Part shown: positions 16,474 through 25,724 of the stretch, piece by piece
How positions within the stretch are numbered: the first letter of the stretch is position 1
Layout of the letters: every line of letters begins with the position of its first letter
NCBI RefSeq assembly: GCF_001536285.1
Contig: NZ_FAOZ01000006.1
Span: 310,001-374,000 of the forward strand
Length of the DNA stretch: 64,000 bases
DNA from: Parafrankia irregularis
GTDB lineage: Bacteria > Actinomycetota > Actinomycetes > Frankiales > Frankiaceae
Direction of reading: 5' to 3'
Made by a program: the position numbers and the translations under genes
The notes under the pieces: generated by a model
What the model saw: the letters and a program-made list of their open reading frames with translations, nothing else
Database searches by the model: none
What the model was told of the DNA's origin: nothing

Positions 16474-17729
16474 CCCTGTCCCGTTTTCGTCGGTTTTCCG
16501 GGCTGGAGCGGCAGGACTGCGGTGACGTGGAATCCGAACTCGGGATGACTGCCGGCCGCGAGGTGCCCACCGACAGAACTCGCTCGTTCACGCATGCTGA
16601 TCAGGCCGAACCCGCCGCCGGCCCCCTCGCCGGCCCGGTGACCGGGCTTTTCACCGGGCTTCTCACCAGGTACGCCATCGGGCCCACTGCGACGGCGCCC
16701 GTCATCGGCACCATTCATGATCTTCAAGGTCAGGTCGCTCGGCGAGTAGGTGATGTCAACGTACGCGCTGCCGGTGGCCGCGTGCTTCGCCACGTTGGTG
16801 AGCGCTTCCTGCGCGATCCGGAAGGCCGTGAGGTCCACCACCGGGGAGAGCGAAGGCGGGTCACCGCGGGTGGTGATGGTGACGGTGAGCCCGGCCGCGG
16901 CGAACACACGGGCGAGCTCGGGGAGCTGCGCGAGCGACGGTGCGGGTTCCAGGGGTGCGTCCGGGTCGTCGCCGTCGCGCAGGAGGCCGACCGTGGCCTT
17001 GAGGTCACGCAACGCGGAGAACGTGGTGGCGGTCAGGCTGGTGAGGATCTGTGCTGCCTGGTCGGGGCGGGTGCGAACGAGGTGTGCGGCGGTACTCGCC
17101 TGAGCATGGGCGAGGGTTACGTGGTGGGCGACGACGTCGTGCAGCTCGCGGGCGATCCGGGTGCGCTCGGCGGCCACCCGGCGGAGGGCCTCGGCCTCAC
17201 GGGTGCGCTCCGCGTACTCGGCGCGGGCCCGGACGGCGTCGAGGTAACCCTCCTTGGTGCGCTGTGCGTCTCCGAGCGCGGCCGACATCAGGAGCCAGGC
17301 GGTCGGTCCGACGCTCTTGAGCGGCCAGCCGTAGCTGGCGGGATCCGCGACCAGCGCGGTCCCCACCACCAGGACGCACGTCGAGACGGCGAAGACCAGG
17401 TTCGTCCGGCGGTCCGTGCGGGCGGCGAGCCAGTAGAGCGCGGCCATCACCGGAGCCAGCAACAGGGGGGTCAGCAGGTAGCCCAGCGCCGTCACCGCGA
17501 CGGCGCAGACGATCGCCACCGCGGCGGCGGTGCGCGGGTGGCTTTCATGCCAGAACAGGGCGGCGCAGGCGATGGCCGCGAGAACGACCGCGGGCACCCA
17601 CCCGCCGATGGGGGCGTTGGCGGGTGGTGTGATTCTGCTGCCGGGACCGGAGGCGACGAACGCCCCGATCACGATCACCACCGTGTTGCGGCGATGATTC
17701 CCGACCCACCGCCAGGTGGTGATCGTCAT
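16470..17729 (-). CDS. NarL-type sensor histidine kinase
   Basis: 419 aa from ATG 17729. The N-terminal half has four to five membrane segments (TVVIVIGAFVASG, WVPAVVLAAIACAALFW, AAVAIVCAVAVTALGYLL and others). The HisKA_3 motif ERTRIARELHDVVAHHVTLA carries the phospho-acceptor His. The ATPase domain shows FRIAQEALTNVAKHA (N box) and GGFGLISMRERASSVGG (G2 region). A repeated GEKPGEKPG linker is inserted within it. The frame is open upstream and an ATG at 17834 would overlap the mmpL stop, but the hairpin at 17786-17820 makes that region look untranslated. Transcribed after mmpL and before the response regulator. Confidence 0.85.
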   Translation of the reverse strand: MTITTWRWVGNHRRNTVVIVIGAFVASGPGSRITPPANAPIGGWVPAVVLAAIACAALFWHESHPRTAAAVAIVCAVAVTALGYLLTPLLLAPVMAALYWLAARTDRRTNLVFAVSTCVLVVGTALVADPASYGWPLKSVGPTAWLLMSAALGDAQRTKEGYLDAVRARAEYAERTREAEALRRVAAERTRIARELHDVVAHHVTLAHAQASTAAHLVRTRPDQAAQILTSLTATTFSALRDLKATVGLLRDGDDPDAPLEPAPSLAQLPELARVFAAAGLTVTITTRGDPPSLSPVVDLTAFRIAQEALTNVAKHAATGSAYVDITYSPSDLTLKIMNGADDGRRRSGPDGVPGEKPGEKPGHRAGEGAGGGFGLISMRERASSVGGHLAAGSHPEFGFHVTAVLPLQPGKPTKTGQG

Positions 17730-17785
17730 TGCTGGTTCCCGTCGAATGCTGGAGCCGTACCCCTCACCGTACGGGGTCGCCACCG

Positions 17786-17820
17786 TCCGAGGAACGCGCC
17801 GTGCCTCCGCGTTCCTCGGA
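17786..17820 (-). terminator. Strong stem-loop between mmpL and the kinase
   Basis: TCCGAGGAACGCG (17786-17798) and CGCGTTCCTCGGA (17808-17820) form a perfect 13-bp stem with a 9-nt loop, 11 nt past the mmpL stop. No T-tract follows. It is probably a full or partial terminator separating mmpL from the two-component genes. Confidence 0.65.
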
Positions 17821-17830
17821 CGAGCGGTGC

Positions 17831-20086
17831 TCATCGACCGGAGGCGGGTGCCCAGGAAGCGGACGCCGCCTCCACGCAACCGGGGTCCGTGGCGACGGTG
17901 CCGTCCACCGCGGTGGACGGCACCGAGGCGCGCGGCCCGCTCAGTGCCTCGCCTTCGACGTCGACGCGGGGCAGCACCTTGTCGAGACCGCGCGGGATCC
18001 ACCAGGCCCGTTCACCGAGCAGCGCGAGGACGGCCGGCACGATCGTCATCCGGACGACGAAGGCATCGAGCAGGACAGCGGTGGCGAGGCCGAAGCCGAC
18101 CATCTTGATCATCGGCTCGGTGGCACCGACGAATCCGGCGAAGACCGCCATCATGATCAGTGCGGCGGCGACCACGACCCGGGAGCTGTGCCCGAACCCG
18201 GAGACGATCGCATGCCCGGCGTCATCGCCGTGGATGTAGGCCTCGCGCACGCGGGTGACGAGGAAGACCTCGTAGTCCATGGCGAGCCCGAAGACGATGC
18301 CCACCATGAAGATCGGCATCATGCTCATGATCGGCCCGGTCTGTTCGAGGCCGATGAGGCCCGCCAGCCATCCCCACTGGAAGACCGCGACGACCGTGCC
18401 GAGAGCGGCCAGCACCGAAAGCAGGAATCCGCAGGCGGCCTTGAGCGGGACGAGCACCGACCGGAAGAGCGCCATCAGGAGCAGGAAGGCGAGGCCCACC
18501 ACGACCGCGAGGTAGGGCACAAGCGCGCCCTGGACCTTCTGGGCCATATCGATGTTGACCGCGGTGCTACCGGTGACCTGGAACGTCGCGCCGGTGGCGG
18601 ACTCGACCGCGGATCGTTCGGCGCGGATGGCGTGGACGAGATCCACGGTCGCCGCGTCGCTCGGGCCGGTCGCGGGGACGACGGTGAGCAGCGCGGCGTC
18701 GCCGGCGGGACTGGACCGGGCCGGTGAGACCGAGACGACTCCGGGCGTGCCGGCGAGGCTCTCGATCGTCGTGGCGATCGCCGCCGCCGGATCGCCGGAA
18801 GCCGCTGCGTCGACCACGACGGTGAGCGGGCCGTTGAATCCGGCGCCGAAGCCCCGGGCGAGGTCGTCGTAAGCGCGGCGTTCGGTGGTGGACGTGGGTT
18901 TCGCCTCGTCACCAGCGGTGCCCAGGCGCAGGTCGAGGGCCGGCAGCGCGATCGTGACCAGGGCGAGCACCGCGAGGGCGAGGATCGGCAGCGGGCGGCG
19001 CAGGACCAGCCGGGCCCACCGGGTACCCGCATTGGGCCCGCGCTGTCGTGCCTTCGCCCGTCCTCTGCGGGCGGCGCGTGGGAGCACCGCGCGCTGGAAG
19101 AAGCCGAGCAGCGCCGGCACCAGGGTCAGCGCGACGAGGACGGCGACGACGACTGTTCCGGCGGCAGCCAGGCCCATCTTGGTCAGCGTCGGTATCCCGA
19201 CGACGAACAGCCCGGCCAGGGCGATCACCACGGTGAGCCCGGCGAACACCACCGAGGAGCCTGCGGTGCCGGTGGCAATGGCCACGGCCTCCGACGGCTC
19301 ATGCCCGCGGGCCCGCTCCTCCCGGTAGCGGGAGACGATGAACACGGCATAGTCGATCCCGACCGCCAGGCCCAGCATCATCGCCAGCGTGCTGGTGGTC
19401 GAGGACAGGCCGAAAGCACTGGCCAGGGCCATGATCGAGAGCATGCCGACCCCGACGCCCACGACAGCGGTCAGCAGCGGCAGCCCGGCCGCCGCCAGCG
19501 ATCCGAAGGTGACCAGCAGGACTATCGCGGCGAGCGCGATCCCGACCACCTCGCCGATGCCGCCCGCCGCCGGCCGGGTGGTCAGCGCATCCCCGCCGAT
19601 CTCGACGGTCAGACCGGCGGCCTGGCCGTCGGCGACCGCGCCCTTCAGACTTTCCAGGGTGGCGTCGGTGAGGTCGTCGCCGGTCACGGTGTAGGAGACC
19701 GTCGCGTAGGCGGTCGCCGCGTCCTGGCTCACCGCGCCGCCCTGGAACGGATTCACCGCGGTGAGGACCTGCGGACCGGAGGCGGCCCGCGCGACGGCCT
19801 TCTCGACCACGGCCCGGTTCTCGGCCGCGGTGAGCTTCTCCCCCTCCGGAGCGCCGAAGACGATGCGCGCGACCGCGCCGTCCACCCCGGAGCCGGGAAA
19901 ACGCTCGTCCAGGAGGTCGAACGCCCGCTGGGATTCGGTTCCCGGAATGGCGAACTCGTCCTTGGGGGCGTCGGGGGCCTTCATCGCGGCGAAACCCATG
20001 GCCGCGAGAACCGCGATCCACAGGAGAAGAACGTGGCGGCGGCGCTGGAAGGACAACCGTCCCAGTCGGTACAGAAGAGTCGCCAT
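17831..20086 (-). CDS. MmpL/RND-superfamily transporter
   Basis: 751 aa from ATG 20086 (GGAGA upstream). Twelve membrane segments are split into two halves, each with a large extracytoplasmic loop, as in MMPL proteins. Typical family blocks are visible: LGLAVGIDYAVFIVSRYREE (with the transmembrane Asp-Tyr pair) in the first half and FGLAMDYEVFLVTRVREAY in the second. The C-terminus includes PAVLALLGERAWWIPRGLDKVLP. These transporters export lipids or hydrophobic small molecules by proton motive force. It is divergent from an LmeA-like gene, another envelope-lipid protein, and followed by a two-component system. Confidence 0.9.
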   Translation of the reverse strand: MATLLYRLGRLSFQRRRHVLLLWIAVLAAMGFAAMKAPDAPKDEFAIPGTESQRAFDLLDERFPGSGVDGAVARIVFGAPEGEKLTAAENRAVVEKAVARAASGPQVLTAVNPFQGGAVSQDAATAYATVSYTVTGDDLTDATLESLKGAVADGQAAGLTVEIGGDALTTRPAAGGIGEVVGIALAAIVLLVTFGSLAAAGLPLLTAVVGVGVGMLSIMALASAFGLSSTTSTLAMMLGLAVGIDYAVFIVSRYREERARGHEPSEAVAIATGTAGSSVVFAGLTVVIALAGLFVVGIPTLTKMGLAAAGTVVVAVLVALTLVPALLGFFQRAVLPRAARRGRAKARQRGPNAGTRWARLVLRRPLPILALAVLALVTIALPALDLRLGTAGDEAKPTSTTERRAYDDLARGFGAGFNGPLTVVVDAAASGDPAAAIATTIESLAGTPGVVSVSPARSSPAGDAALLTVVPATGPSDAATVDLVHAIRAERSAVESATGATFQVTGSTAVNIDMAQKVQGALVPYLAVVVGLAFLLLMALFRSVLVPLKAACGFLLSVLAALGTVVAVFQWGWLAGLIGLEQTGPIMSMMPIFMVGIVFGLAMDYEVFLVTRVREAYIHGDDAGHAIVSGFGHSSRVVVAAALIMMAVFAGFVGATEPMIKMVGFGLATAVLLDAFVVRMTIVPAVLALLGERAWWIPRGLDKVLPRVDVEGEALSGPRASVPSTAVDGTVATDPGCVEAASASWAPASGR

Positions 20087-20227
20087 GGAGTGGTTCTCCA
20101 CATCTTTTCGGATACCCACAAGACTGCTCCGGCCCGGTGGGTCCCGTCGTCGTGCGCCTGCCGGCACTTACCACCGCCCACGTACTGCGTCTGCCGTAGC
20201 CGGAAGTGACTGCGCCCGACCGATGCG

Positions 20228-20242
20228 AGAACAGGCTGTTCT
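20228..20242. promoter_or_regulatory. Perfect palindrome between mmpL and the LmeA-like gene
   Basis: AGAACAGGCTGTTCT is a perfect 7-1-7 palindrome in the 256-nt divergent region. It is a plausible operator for both genes. Spacing differs from the actinobacterial LexA box (GAAC-4 nt-GTTC), so an SOS role is not claimed. Confidence 0.4.
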
Positions 20243-20342
20243 GCCACACAGTGGCCCTGGCCTGTTTCCGGCGCAGCCGGAATCCCGAACCGGCGGCGCC
20301 TCGCGGGAAATCCGGGATACCGCACGAAGCGAAGGGCACTCG

Positions 20343-21296
20343 GTGGATCACAGACCCGACGACGAAGTCCCCACCGGCTCAGGTGGTCAACAGCCGCCTG
20401 CCCACGCCGGGACGGCATCGCTCACCCCGCGGCACCGGCGGTGGTGGAGGTGGGATCGGCGGCTGCGGGATCGGCGGCCGCGGGATCGGCGGCCCCGACC
20501 GCGGCGGCGACGCCGTGCTCTCGCGTTCGGCGCGCTGGTCCTGCTCGTCGCCCTCATCGCGGGTGACCGGTACGCGGTCTCGACCGCCGAGAGTGAGATG
20601 GCCACCCAGATCAAGGCGAGTGTCACCAGGAGTCTCGCCTGCGACGCCACTCCGCCGACGGTCCGCGACGTCAGTATCGGCGGATTTCCGTTCCTCACCC
20701 AGATTGCATTCGGAAGGTTCAAGAACATCGGAGTGACCATCGACGGTGTGCCAACGCCGGGGCCACGCATCTCCTCGGTCGAGGCACATCTCAAAGGAAT
20801 TCATCTTCCAGTCCGGAAGATGCTTGCCAATGATGTCGGCGAGATACCGGTCGACAACGTCGAGGCGACGGTCCATCTCGACTACGCCGACGTGAACGCG
20901 TTCCTGGCCGACCAGCCCGGAGATCTTCAGATCAATCCGGTGGACGGCGGGAAGAAGGTCGAGGTCGCCGGCCTGGCCGACGTACCGGTGCTCGGCGCCC
21001 AGGAGATCGGCGGGGTCATCGCGTTCGAGGTGCGGGACAACAAGCTCACGCTGATCCCGTCCGAGATCGCCCTGCACGGGTCCATCAACGTGGACATCCC
21101 GGTGCCCGGCGGCCTCGGCGGGCTGCTCCCCGCCATCCCGATTCCGGTCGGCGCCCTGCCGTTCGACCTCACCGTCGTCGAGGCCTCCTCCGACGCTGCC
21201 GGCCTGTCTCTGACCGCGACCGCGGCGGACGTCGTCCTTCCCGAGACCGACACGACAGCCCGCCGGTGCCCCGCACCGACCAGCAGCGGGCCGTGA
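20343..21296 (+). CDS. LmeA-like DUF2993 protein
   Basis: 317 aa from GTG 20343 (GAAGGG upstream). An N-terminal tail of about 60 residues ends in repeated Arg-Asp-Arg-Arg motifs coded by 15-bp repeats (GGGATCGGCGGC). A single membrane anchor follows (ALAFGALVLLVALIAGDRYA), then the DUF2993 domain: RDVSIGGFPFLTQIAFGRFK, VDNVEATVHLDYADVNAFLA and a final IPVGALPFDLTVVEASSDAAG. In mycobacteria LmeA binds phospholipid in the periplasm and supports lipomannan maturation. This protein is likely an anchored extracytoplasmic lipid-binding protein. The exact start within the charged tail is uncertain. Confidence 0.8.
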   Translation: MDHRPDDEVPTGSGGQQPPAHAGTASLTPRHRRWWRWDRRLRDRRPRDRRPRPRRRRRALAFGALVLLVALIAGDRYAVSTAESEMATQIKASVTRSLACDATPPTVRDVSIGGFPFLTQIAFGRFKNIGVTIDGVPTPGPRISSVEAHLKGIHLPVRKMLANDVGEIPVDNVEATVHLDYADVNAFLADQPGDLQINPVDGGKKVEVAGLADVPVLGAQEIGGVIAFEVRDNKLTLIPSEIALHGSINVDIPVPGGLGGLLPAIPIPVGALPFDLTVVEASSDAAGLSLTATAADVVLPETDTTARRCPAPTSSGP

Positions 21297-21501
21297 ACCC
21301 GAGCTCCGAGGTGGCCGCCGCGATGGCGACGACCGGCCGCTGCCGGCACCCGCCGCCCACGACGACGGTGTCGGGCGGCGATCGGGACGAGGTGCCCGGT
21401 GCCACCGCAGTGGCGCCGGGCGAGCCCTGACCTCGTCCCGACCTCACCTCACCTCAGCCTTGGCCACCCAGCCTTGGCCATCTCTCACCTGGCGTCGCCG
21501 G

Positions 21502-21521
21502 CGCGTGGCCTCGGCCACGCG
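21502..21521 (-). terminator. Stem-loop after the Lcp-like gene
   Basis: CGCGTGGCC and GGCCACGCG form a 9-bp stem separated by two bases, 16 nt past the stop at 21537. It is probably the terminator of the oxygenase gene. Confidence 0.5.
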
Positions 21522-21536
21522 GGGAGGCAGCGTCCG

Positions 21537-22763
21537 TCAGTAGTTGGGGTTGTTGGTGTCCGGGATCTGGATGGCGATGGGGAACTGGGCGCCCGACAGG
21601 AGGGTCAGGACGCCGATGCGCAGGATCTCGTCGAAGGCCCAGTAGACCGCCTGCAGCAGGCCGGGGGCCTTCTCCAGGCTCAGCAGGCCCTCACGGACGG
21701 CGACGAAGGGCTTCCAGGCGACCTGGAAGGCGGTGTCCCAGAAGGGGTACCTCGGCAGCTTGAGCCAGCCGGCGATCTCGTCACCCAGGAAGTAGCGGGT
21801 GAGGGCGCACAGGATGGGCTTGCTGAGGAGGGAGCCGTCGATGAACGACGCCAGGTTGACGAGGATGTCGGCGAGCTTGATGCCCTCGGGGGTCGGGGCG
21901 AGGATCGGGGTGAGAACCTGCGCCGCCTGGGTGTTCGCCGTGGCCCAGGAGTTCGGGATGTACTCGTCGAGCACCCCGAGCATGTGGGCGGTGACCTGCC
22001 AGGAGTGCAGGAACCCCGCGGACTCGACGGCGTTGATCGGCACGCCCCACGCGTTCAGGTTCTGCATGACGGTGGTGGGCAGGCTGTGCCAGGTCACCAT
22101 GATGTCGGCCTGGGAGATCGGGATGTCCTCAGAGGCGACGTTGTTCCAGGCCGCGAGCTGGGGCAGCAGGTGGCGCACGCCGGCGTGGGCCAGGCGCGTC
22201 TTGACGCAGGTCACGATCATCTCGCCGCTGGGGTCGAAGGCGTTGTTCGAGCCGACGTCGTAGCCCAGCTTGGCGGTCTTGGTGATGCGGTCCCGCATGT
22301 CCGCACCGCCCTTGGAGTAATAGACGGCCAGGGCCTCGCGCGGGATGACCGTGCTCATCATGCCGCTGACGAAGCCGTAGGTGACGCCCAGGTACAGGCC
22401 GCGCTTCTGGTTGAAGTTGACCGCGTCCTTGAGCTTGGCCGTGTCGGTCCACGTCGGGAGCTGACGCGCGTGCTCCATGAAGTCACGCAGTTGCGTGGGC
22501 AGCCCGGCGGGCAGCGCCTGGCCATTCTTCGTCCATGTCTTCAGCAGCTTGTTGACCGCGGTCGTCTGGCCGCTGTCGATGATCGCGGCGACCACCGGGT
22601 CGGCCTCGGCATCCCAGACGTACTTCGGGTCCACGCCGACGCCGGCCCCGGCGACCGAGCCCTCGGACGACCACGACCACGCCGGAGTCGCCGCGGCCAG
22701 CGCCCCGGCGGCTCCTAACATGCCGCCGGTGACCAGTACCTGACGCCTGCTTCGCTCAACCAT
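21537..22763 (-). CDS. Tat-exported Lcp/MpaB-type haem oxygenase (DUF2236)
   Basis: 408 aa from ATG 22763, preceded by GGGGAGGA. The N-terminus has a twin-arginine signal (RSRRQVLVTGG) and a hydrophobic core ending AAATPAWS. The mature part shows the DUF2236/MpaB pattern: RDRITKTAKL fits the Arg-x-x-Lys-Thr active-site triad of latex clearing protein Lcp, and CVKTRLAHAGVRHLL supplies the putative proximal haem His. Lcp enzymes cleave polyisoprene oxidatively outside the cell. Exact substrate is uncertain, because DUF2236 also includes non-rubber oxygenases. It stands alone with its own terminator. Confidence 0.75.
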   Translation of the reverse strand: MVERSRRQVLVTGGMLGAAGALAAATPAWSWSSEGSVAGAGVGVDPKYVWDAEADPVVAAIIDSGQTTAVNKLLKTWTKNGQALPAGLPTQLRDFMEHARQLPTWTDTAKLKDAVNFNQKRGLYLGVTYGFVSGMMSTVIPREALAVYYSKGGADMRDRITKTAKLGYDVGSNNAFDPSGEMIVTCVKTRLAHAGVRHLLPQLAAWNNVASEDIPISQADIMVTWHSLPTTVMQNLNAWGVPINAVESAGFLHSWQVTAHMLGVLDEYIPNSWATANTQAAQVLTPILAPTPEGIKLADILVNLASFIDGSLLSKPILCALTRYFLGDEIAGWLKLPRYPFWDTAFQVAWKPFVAVREGLLSLEKAPGLLQAVYWAFDEILRIGVLTLLSGAQFPIAIQIPDTNNPNY

Positions 22764-23161
22764 CTTCCGTCCTCCCCAGAGCCCGACGACCCAAGGGTGG
22801 ATACAAAGAAACAATATCCGATTCTCTGTATCAGGGCCGCCGCGCTCATGGGACCACATCAGCTATATGCGATACAAGGCTCCTTTTTTCTTGCCCGACG
22901 CGACGAGGTGCATCACGAAATTCCGGAGATAAGCCACATACCGGACATACGAACGATGTCGGCACGCCACCCTCCGGGAGCGCGAGGCCGGCACGCGGCA
23001 GGCAGCGGGCAACCACAGGCAGGGAGCGTCCAACGCGGAGGGTTGCGGGTAACCCGGCAGCCAGCCCCCAGCAAGATGCCCGAAACCGCCCCCGGGCCCT
23101 TTCGGGCCATCGAGGACCGACCGAGGCCGGTCTCCTCGGCGGCACTCGGTTCCGACGGCGC
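22764..23161. other. 398-nt intergenic region upstream of the Lcp-like gene
   Basis: The region is AT-richer near the oxygenase start. GATACA at 22800-22805 pairs with TGTATC at 22827-22832, and GATACA recurs near 22872; these could be operator half-sites. A hairpin (GCCCGAAA 23078-23085, TTTCGGGC 23100-23107) lies 55 nt past the amidohydrolase stop and probably terminates it. No gene is supported. Confidence 0.4.
23078..23107 (-). terminator. Stem-loop after the amidohydrolase gene
   Basis: A perfect 8-bp stem with a 14-nt C/G-rich loop sits downstream of the stop at 23162 on the minus strand, without a T-tract. Confidence 0.45.
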
Positions 23162-24475
23162 TCAGGCCAGGTTGAGGCCCAGCATGCGGATGGCATTGCC
23201 ACGCACGATCTTGCGGACGGTCGCCGCGGGCAGGCCGGCCATCATCTCCTCGGCCACGCGCCGCGTGTTCGGCCAGGTCGAGTCGGTGTGCGGGTAGTCC
23301 GTCTCGAAGGTGACGTTGTCGACCCCGATGGAGTCCAGGGACGCCAGCCCGTGCCGGTCGCGGAAGAAGCAGCCGTACACCTGCCGGCGGAAGTAGCTCG
23401 ACGGCGGTTCGGGCACGAGATCACGCACCCCGCCCCAGGCCCGATGCTCCCGCCAGACGTCGTCGGCGCGTTCCAGCGCGTAGGGCAGCCAGCCGATCTG
23501 CCCCTCGGAGTAGGCGAGGACCAGCTCGGGAAAGCGAACCAGCACGCCGGAGAACAGCCAGTCGGCCAGCGAGGCCATCGCGTTGTTGAAGCTCAGCGTC
23601 GCGGCGACCGCCGGCGGCGCGTCGCCGGAGGTGGCGGGCATCCGCGACGACGAGCCGATATGCATGCACACGACGGTCCCGGTGTCGACGCAGGCGGCGA
23701 GGAACGGCTCCCAGCTGCCGCTGTGGATGCTCGGCAGCCCCAGATGCGGCGGGATCTCGCTGAAGCAGACGGCCCGGCAGCCGCGCGCGGCGTTACGCCG
23801 GACCTCCGCCGCGGCGAGCTCCGCGTCCCACAGCGGAATCAGACACAGCGGGATCAGCCGGCCGCCCGAGTCCGCGCACCACTCGTCGATCATCCAGTCG
23901 TTGTAGGCCCGGACGCAGGCCAGCGCGAGGTCGGTGTCCCGCGCCTCGGCGAACGTCTGGCCGCAGAAGCGGGGAAAGGTGGGGAAGCACAGGGACGCCT
24001 CGACATGGTTGAGCTCCATGTCGGCGACCCGGGCGACCGGGTCGTGGCAGCCGGGACGCATCTCGTCGTAGGTGATCGGGGACATCGTCATGTCGTCGCG
24101 GTCGAAGCCGACCGCCGCGACGTGCCTTTTGTGGATGTAGACGAGGTCCTCGTACACCCAGCAGTCGGCCTGCGGGCCGTCGTCGTCGAACGTCTGCCGG
24201 TAGTTGCCGCCGCCGATGTGCTCCATGCGCCCGATGCCGCGCCGCTGGACGCGGGGGCCGGCGTCACGCAGCCGGGCGGGCAGCCAGCGTTGCCACAGGT
24301 GGGCCGGCTCCACGACGTGATCGTCGACGCTGATGATCCGCGGCAGCTCACCGAACGAGTGGGCGGGCTTACCGAACGAGTGGGCGGGCTCGTCGAGGGA
24401 GCGAGCGGGACCTTCACCCGTGCGGTGCGCCGCGGGCGCTGTCTGGTGCGAGTCCGTCTGGTGCGAGTCGGTCAC
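23162..24475 (-). CDS. Amidohydrolase-2 family metal-dependent hydrolase/decarboxylase
   Basis: 437 aa from GTG 24475, with GGAGGG 8 nt upstream. The first 45 residues are low-complexity repeats (DSHQTDSHQT, PAHSFGKPAHSFGE). The TIM-barrel then opens with ISVDDHVVEPAHLWQRWLP, where the usual metal-binding D-x-H is D-D-H, and continues with FPTFPRFCGQ, a VCMHIGSSS strand and VTFETDYPHTDSTWP carrying the late catalytic Asp. This matches the amidohydrolase-2/ACMSD-like group common in aromatic and steroid degradation clusters. Substrate is unknown. It is divergent from an alcohol dehydrogenase, with a shared 17-bp palindrome between them. Confidence 0.8.
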   Translation of the reverse strand: MTDSHQTDSHQTAPAAHRTGEGPARSLDEPAHSFGKPAHSFGELPRIISVDDHVVEPAHLWQRWLPARLRDAGPRVQRRGIGRMEHIGGGNYRQTFDDDGPQADCWVYEDLVYIHKRHVAAVGFDRDDMTMSPITYDEMRPGCHDPVARVADMELNHVEASLCFPTFPRFCGQTFAEARDTDLALACVRAYNDWMIDEWCADSGGRLIPLCLIPLWDAELAAAEVRRNAARGCRAVCFSEIPPHLGLPSIHSGSWEPFLAACVDTGTVVCMHIGSSSRMPATSGDAPPAVAATLSFNNAMASLADWLFSGVLVRFPELVLAYSEGQIGWLPYALERADDVWREHRAWGGVRDLVPEPPSSYFRRQVYGCFFRDRHGLASLDSIGVDNVTFETDYPHTDSTWPNTRRVAEEMMAGLPAATVRKIVRGNAIRMLGLNLA

Positions 24476-24527
24476 GGCGGATCCCTCCGGCTTGCACGGC
24501 GAGGAACGCAATCACGCTAACATCAGA

Positions 24528-24544
24528 TCTGACTGATCATCAGA
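24528..24544. promoter_or_regulatory. 17-bp palindrome (P-box 1)
   Basis: TCTGACTGATCATCAGA lies between the divergent amidohydrolase and alcohol dehydrogenase genes. It is one of five matching sites in the catabolic island (others at 30480, 31550, 34833 and 39347). Proposed operator for the TetR protein encoded at 39385. Confidence 0.6.
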
Positions 24545-24575
24545 AAACAGGAAAGCCGACATCCAGGGGGTCGCG

Positions 24576-25640
24576 GTGCCCGAGGCCAGCATGCCCGCCT
24601 ACCGCCTCACCGACTGGCTCCAGCAGCCCACACTGGTGGACATCACGGTCCCGCGACCGGGCCCGGGGGAAGTCCTGGTGCGGGTCGCGGGCAACGGACT
24701 GTGCCACTCGGATCTGACCATGCATCAGATACCGGCGGAGATCGGAGCCACGCTCGGCTGGCGGGTGCCGTTCACTCTCGGGCACGAGATCGCCGGCTGG
24801 ATCGCCGACGCCGGCGACGAGGCAGCCGCGGCGACGGCCGCACCGGGCACGCCCGTCGCGCTGGTGTCACCGGCCTCCTGCGGGCGCTGCCGCTACTGCC
24901 TGCGCGGGCTGGACAGCGCCTGCCCCGACGGCCTGGCGGGCCGCGGCTACGGCCGGGACGGTGGGCTGGCCCCGTACGTGATCGCGCCGGCCGGGCGCGG
25001 AGTCGTCCCGCTGACCACGCTCGACCCGGTGGAGGCCGCACCGCTGACCGATGCCGGCGCCACCTCGTACCACGCGGTTCGCCGCGCACTCCCCCGGCTC
25101 GGCCCGGGATCGTGGGCCGTGGTCCTCGGCGCGGGCGGCCTCGGCGCGTTCGCCATCCAGCACCTGAAGGCGCTCAGCGCCGCCCAGGTGGTGGCGGTGG
25201 ACCGCTCCGCGGGACGCCGCGCGCTCGCCCGCGAACTGGGCGCCGACGAGGCCATCGACGGGATCACCGCCGACACCACACCCGACCTCGCCGACGTCTG
25301 CGGCGCGCAGGCGGCGGACGTCGTCCTCGACTTCGTCGGGACCGACGCCAGCATCGCCACCGGCCTGCGCGCACTGGCCCCGGCGGGCGCCTTCGGCCTG
25401 GTCGGAGCGGCCGGCGGCACCCTGCGGCGCGGCTGGTACGGAACCCTGCCCCGCGAGGCGGAGATCTTCACCTTCCAGGGGTCGACCATCGCCGACCTCC
25501 AGGACGTGATCGCGCTCGCGGAGGCGGGCCGCATCCGCCCCCTCGTCGACCGGTTCAGCCTGGCCGACATCGACGAGGCCTACGCCGCCCTGGCCGCCGG
25601 CGCCCTACACGGCCGCGCCGTGGTCATCCCGCCCACCTGA
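24576..25640 (+). CDS. Zinc-dependent alcohol dehydrogenase
   Basis: 354 aa from GTG 24576 (AGGGGG upstream); an ATG at 24591 is an alternative. Medium-chain dehydrogenase features: GLCHSDLTMH with the catalytic-zinc Cys, GHEIAG with His-Glu, a structural-zinc cluster CGRCRYCLRGLDSAC, and a Rossmann nucleotide site VVLGAGGLGAFAIQ. The Asp after beta-2 (VVAVDRSAGR) suggests NAD preference. Likely oxidises an alcohol intermediate in the catabolic pathway of this island. Controlled, by position, through the 24528 palindrome. Confidence 0.85.
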   Translation: MPEASMPAYRLTDWLQQPTLVDITVPRPGPGEVLVRVAGNGLCHSDLTMHQIPAEIGATLGWRVPFTLGHEIAGWIADAGDEAAAATAAPGTPVALVSPASCGRCRYCLRGLDSACPDGLAGRGYGRDGGLAPYVIAPAGRGVVPLTTLDPVEAAPLTDAGATSYHAVRRALPRLGPGSWAVVLGAGGLGAFAIQHLKALSAAQVVAVDRSAGRRALARELGADEAIDGITADTTPDLADVCGAQAADVVLDFVGTDASIATGLRALAPAGAFGLVGAAGGTLRRGWYGTLPREAEIFTFQGSTIADLQDVIALAEAGRIRPLVDRFSLADIDEAYAALAAGALHGRAVVIPPT

Positions 25641-25724
25641 ACCGACGTTCCCGCTCGGCAGCAGCACCAACTGCTCGGCAGCAGCACCAGCTAGAAGCCG
25701 CGACTCGGAGAGCCGCCGCTCGCC

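Noticed and set aside
17730-17834. Earlier kinase start at ATG 17834 overlapping the mmpL stop
   Set aside because: The 13-bp perfect hairpin at 17786-17820 makes untranslated spacer more likely; kept only as an alternative.
20228-20242. AGAACAGGCTGTTCT as an SOS (LexA) box
   Set aside because: Spacer between GAAC and GTTC is 5 nt, not 4, and neither neighbour is an SOS gene.
22846-23202. 118-codon minus-strand frame between the amidohydrolase and Lcp-like genes
   Set aside because: Overlaps the amidohydrolase end and its terminator, with no coding signature.
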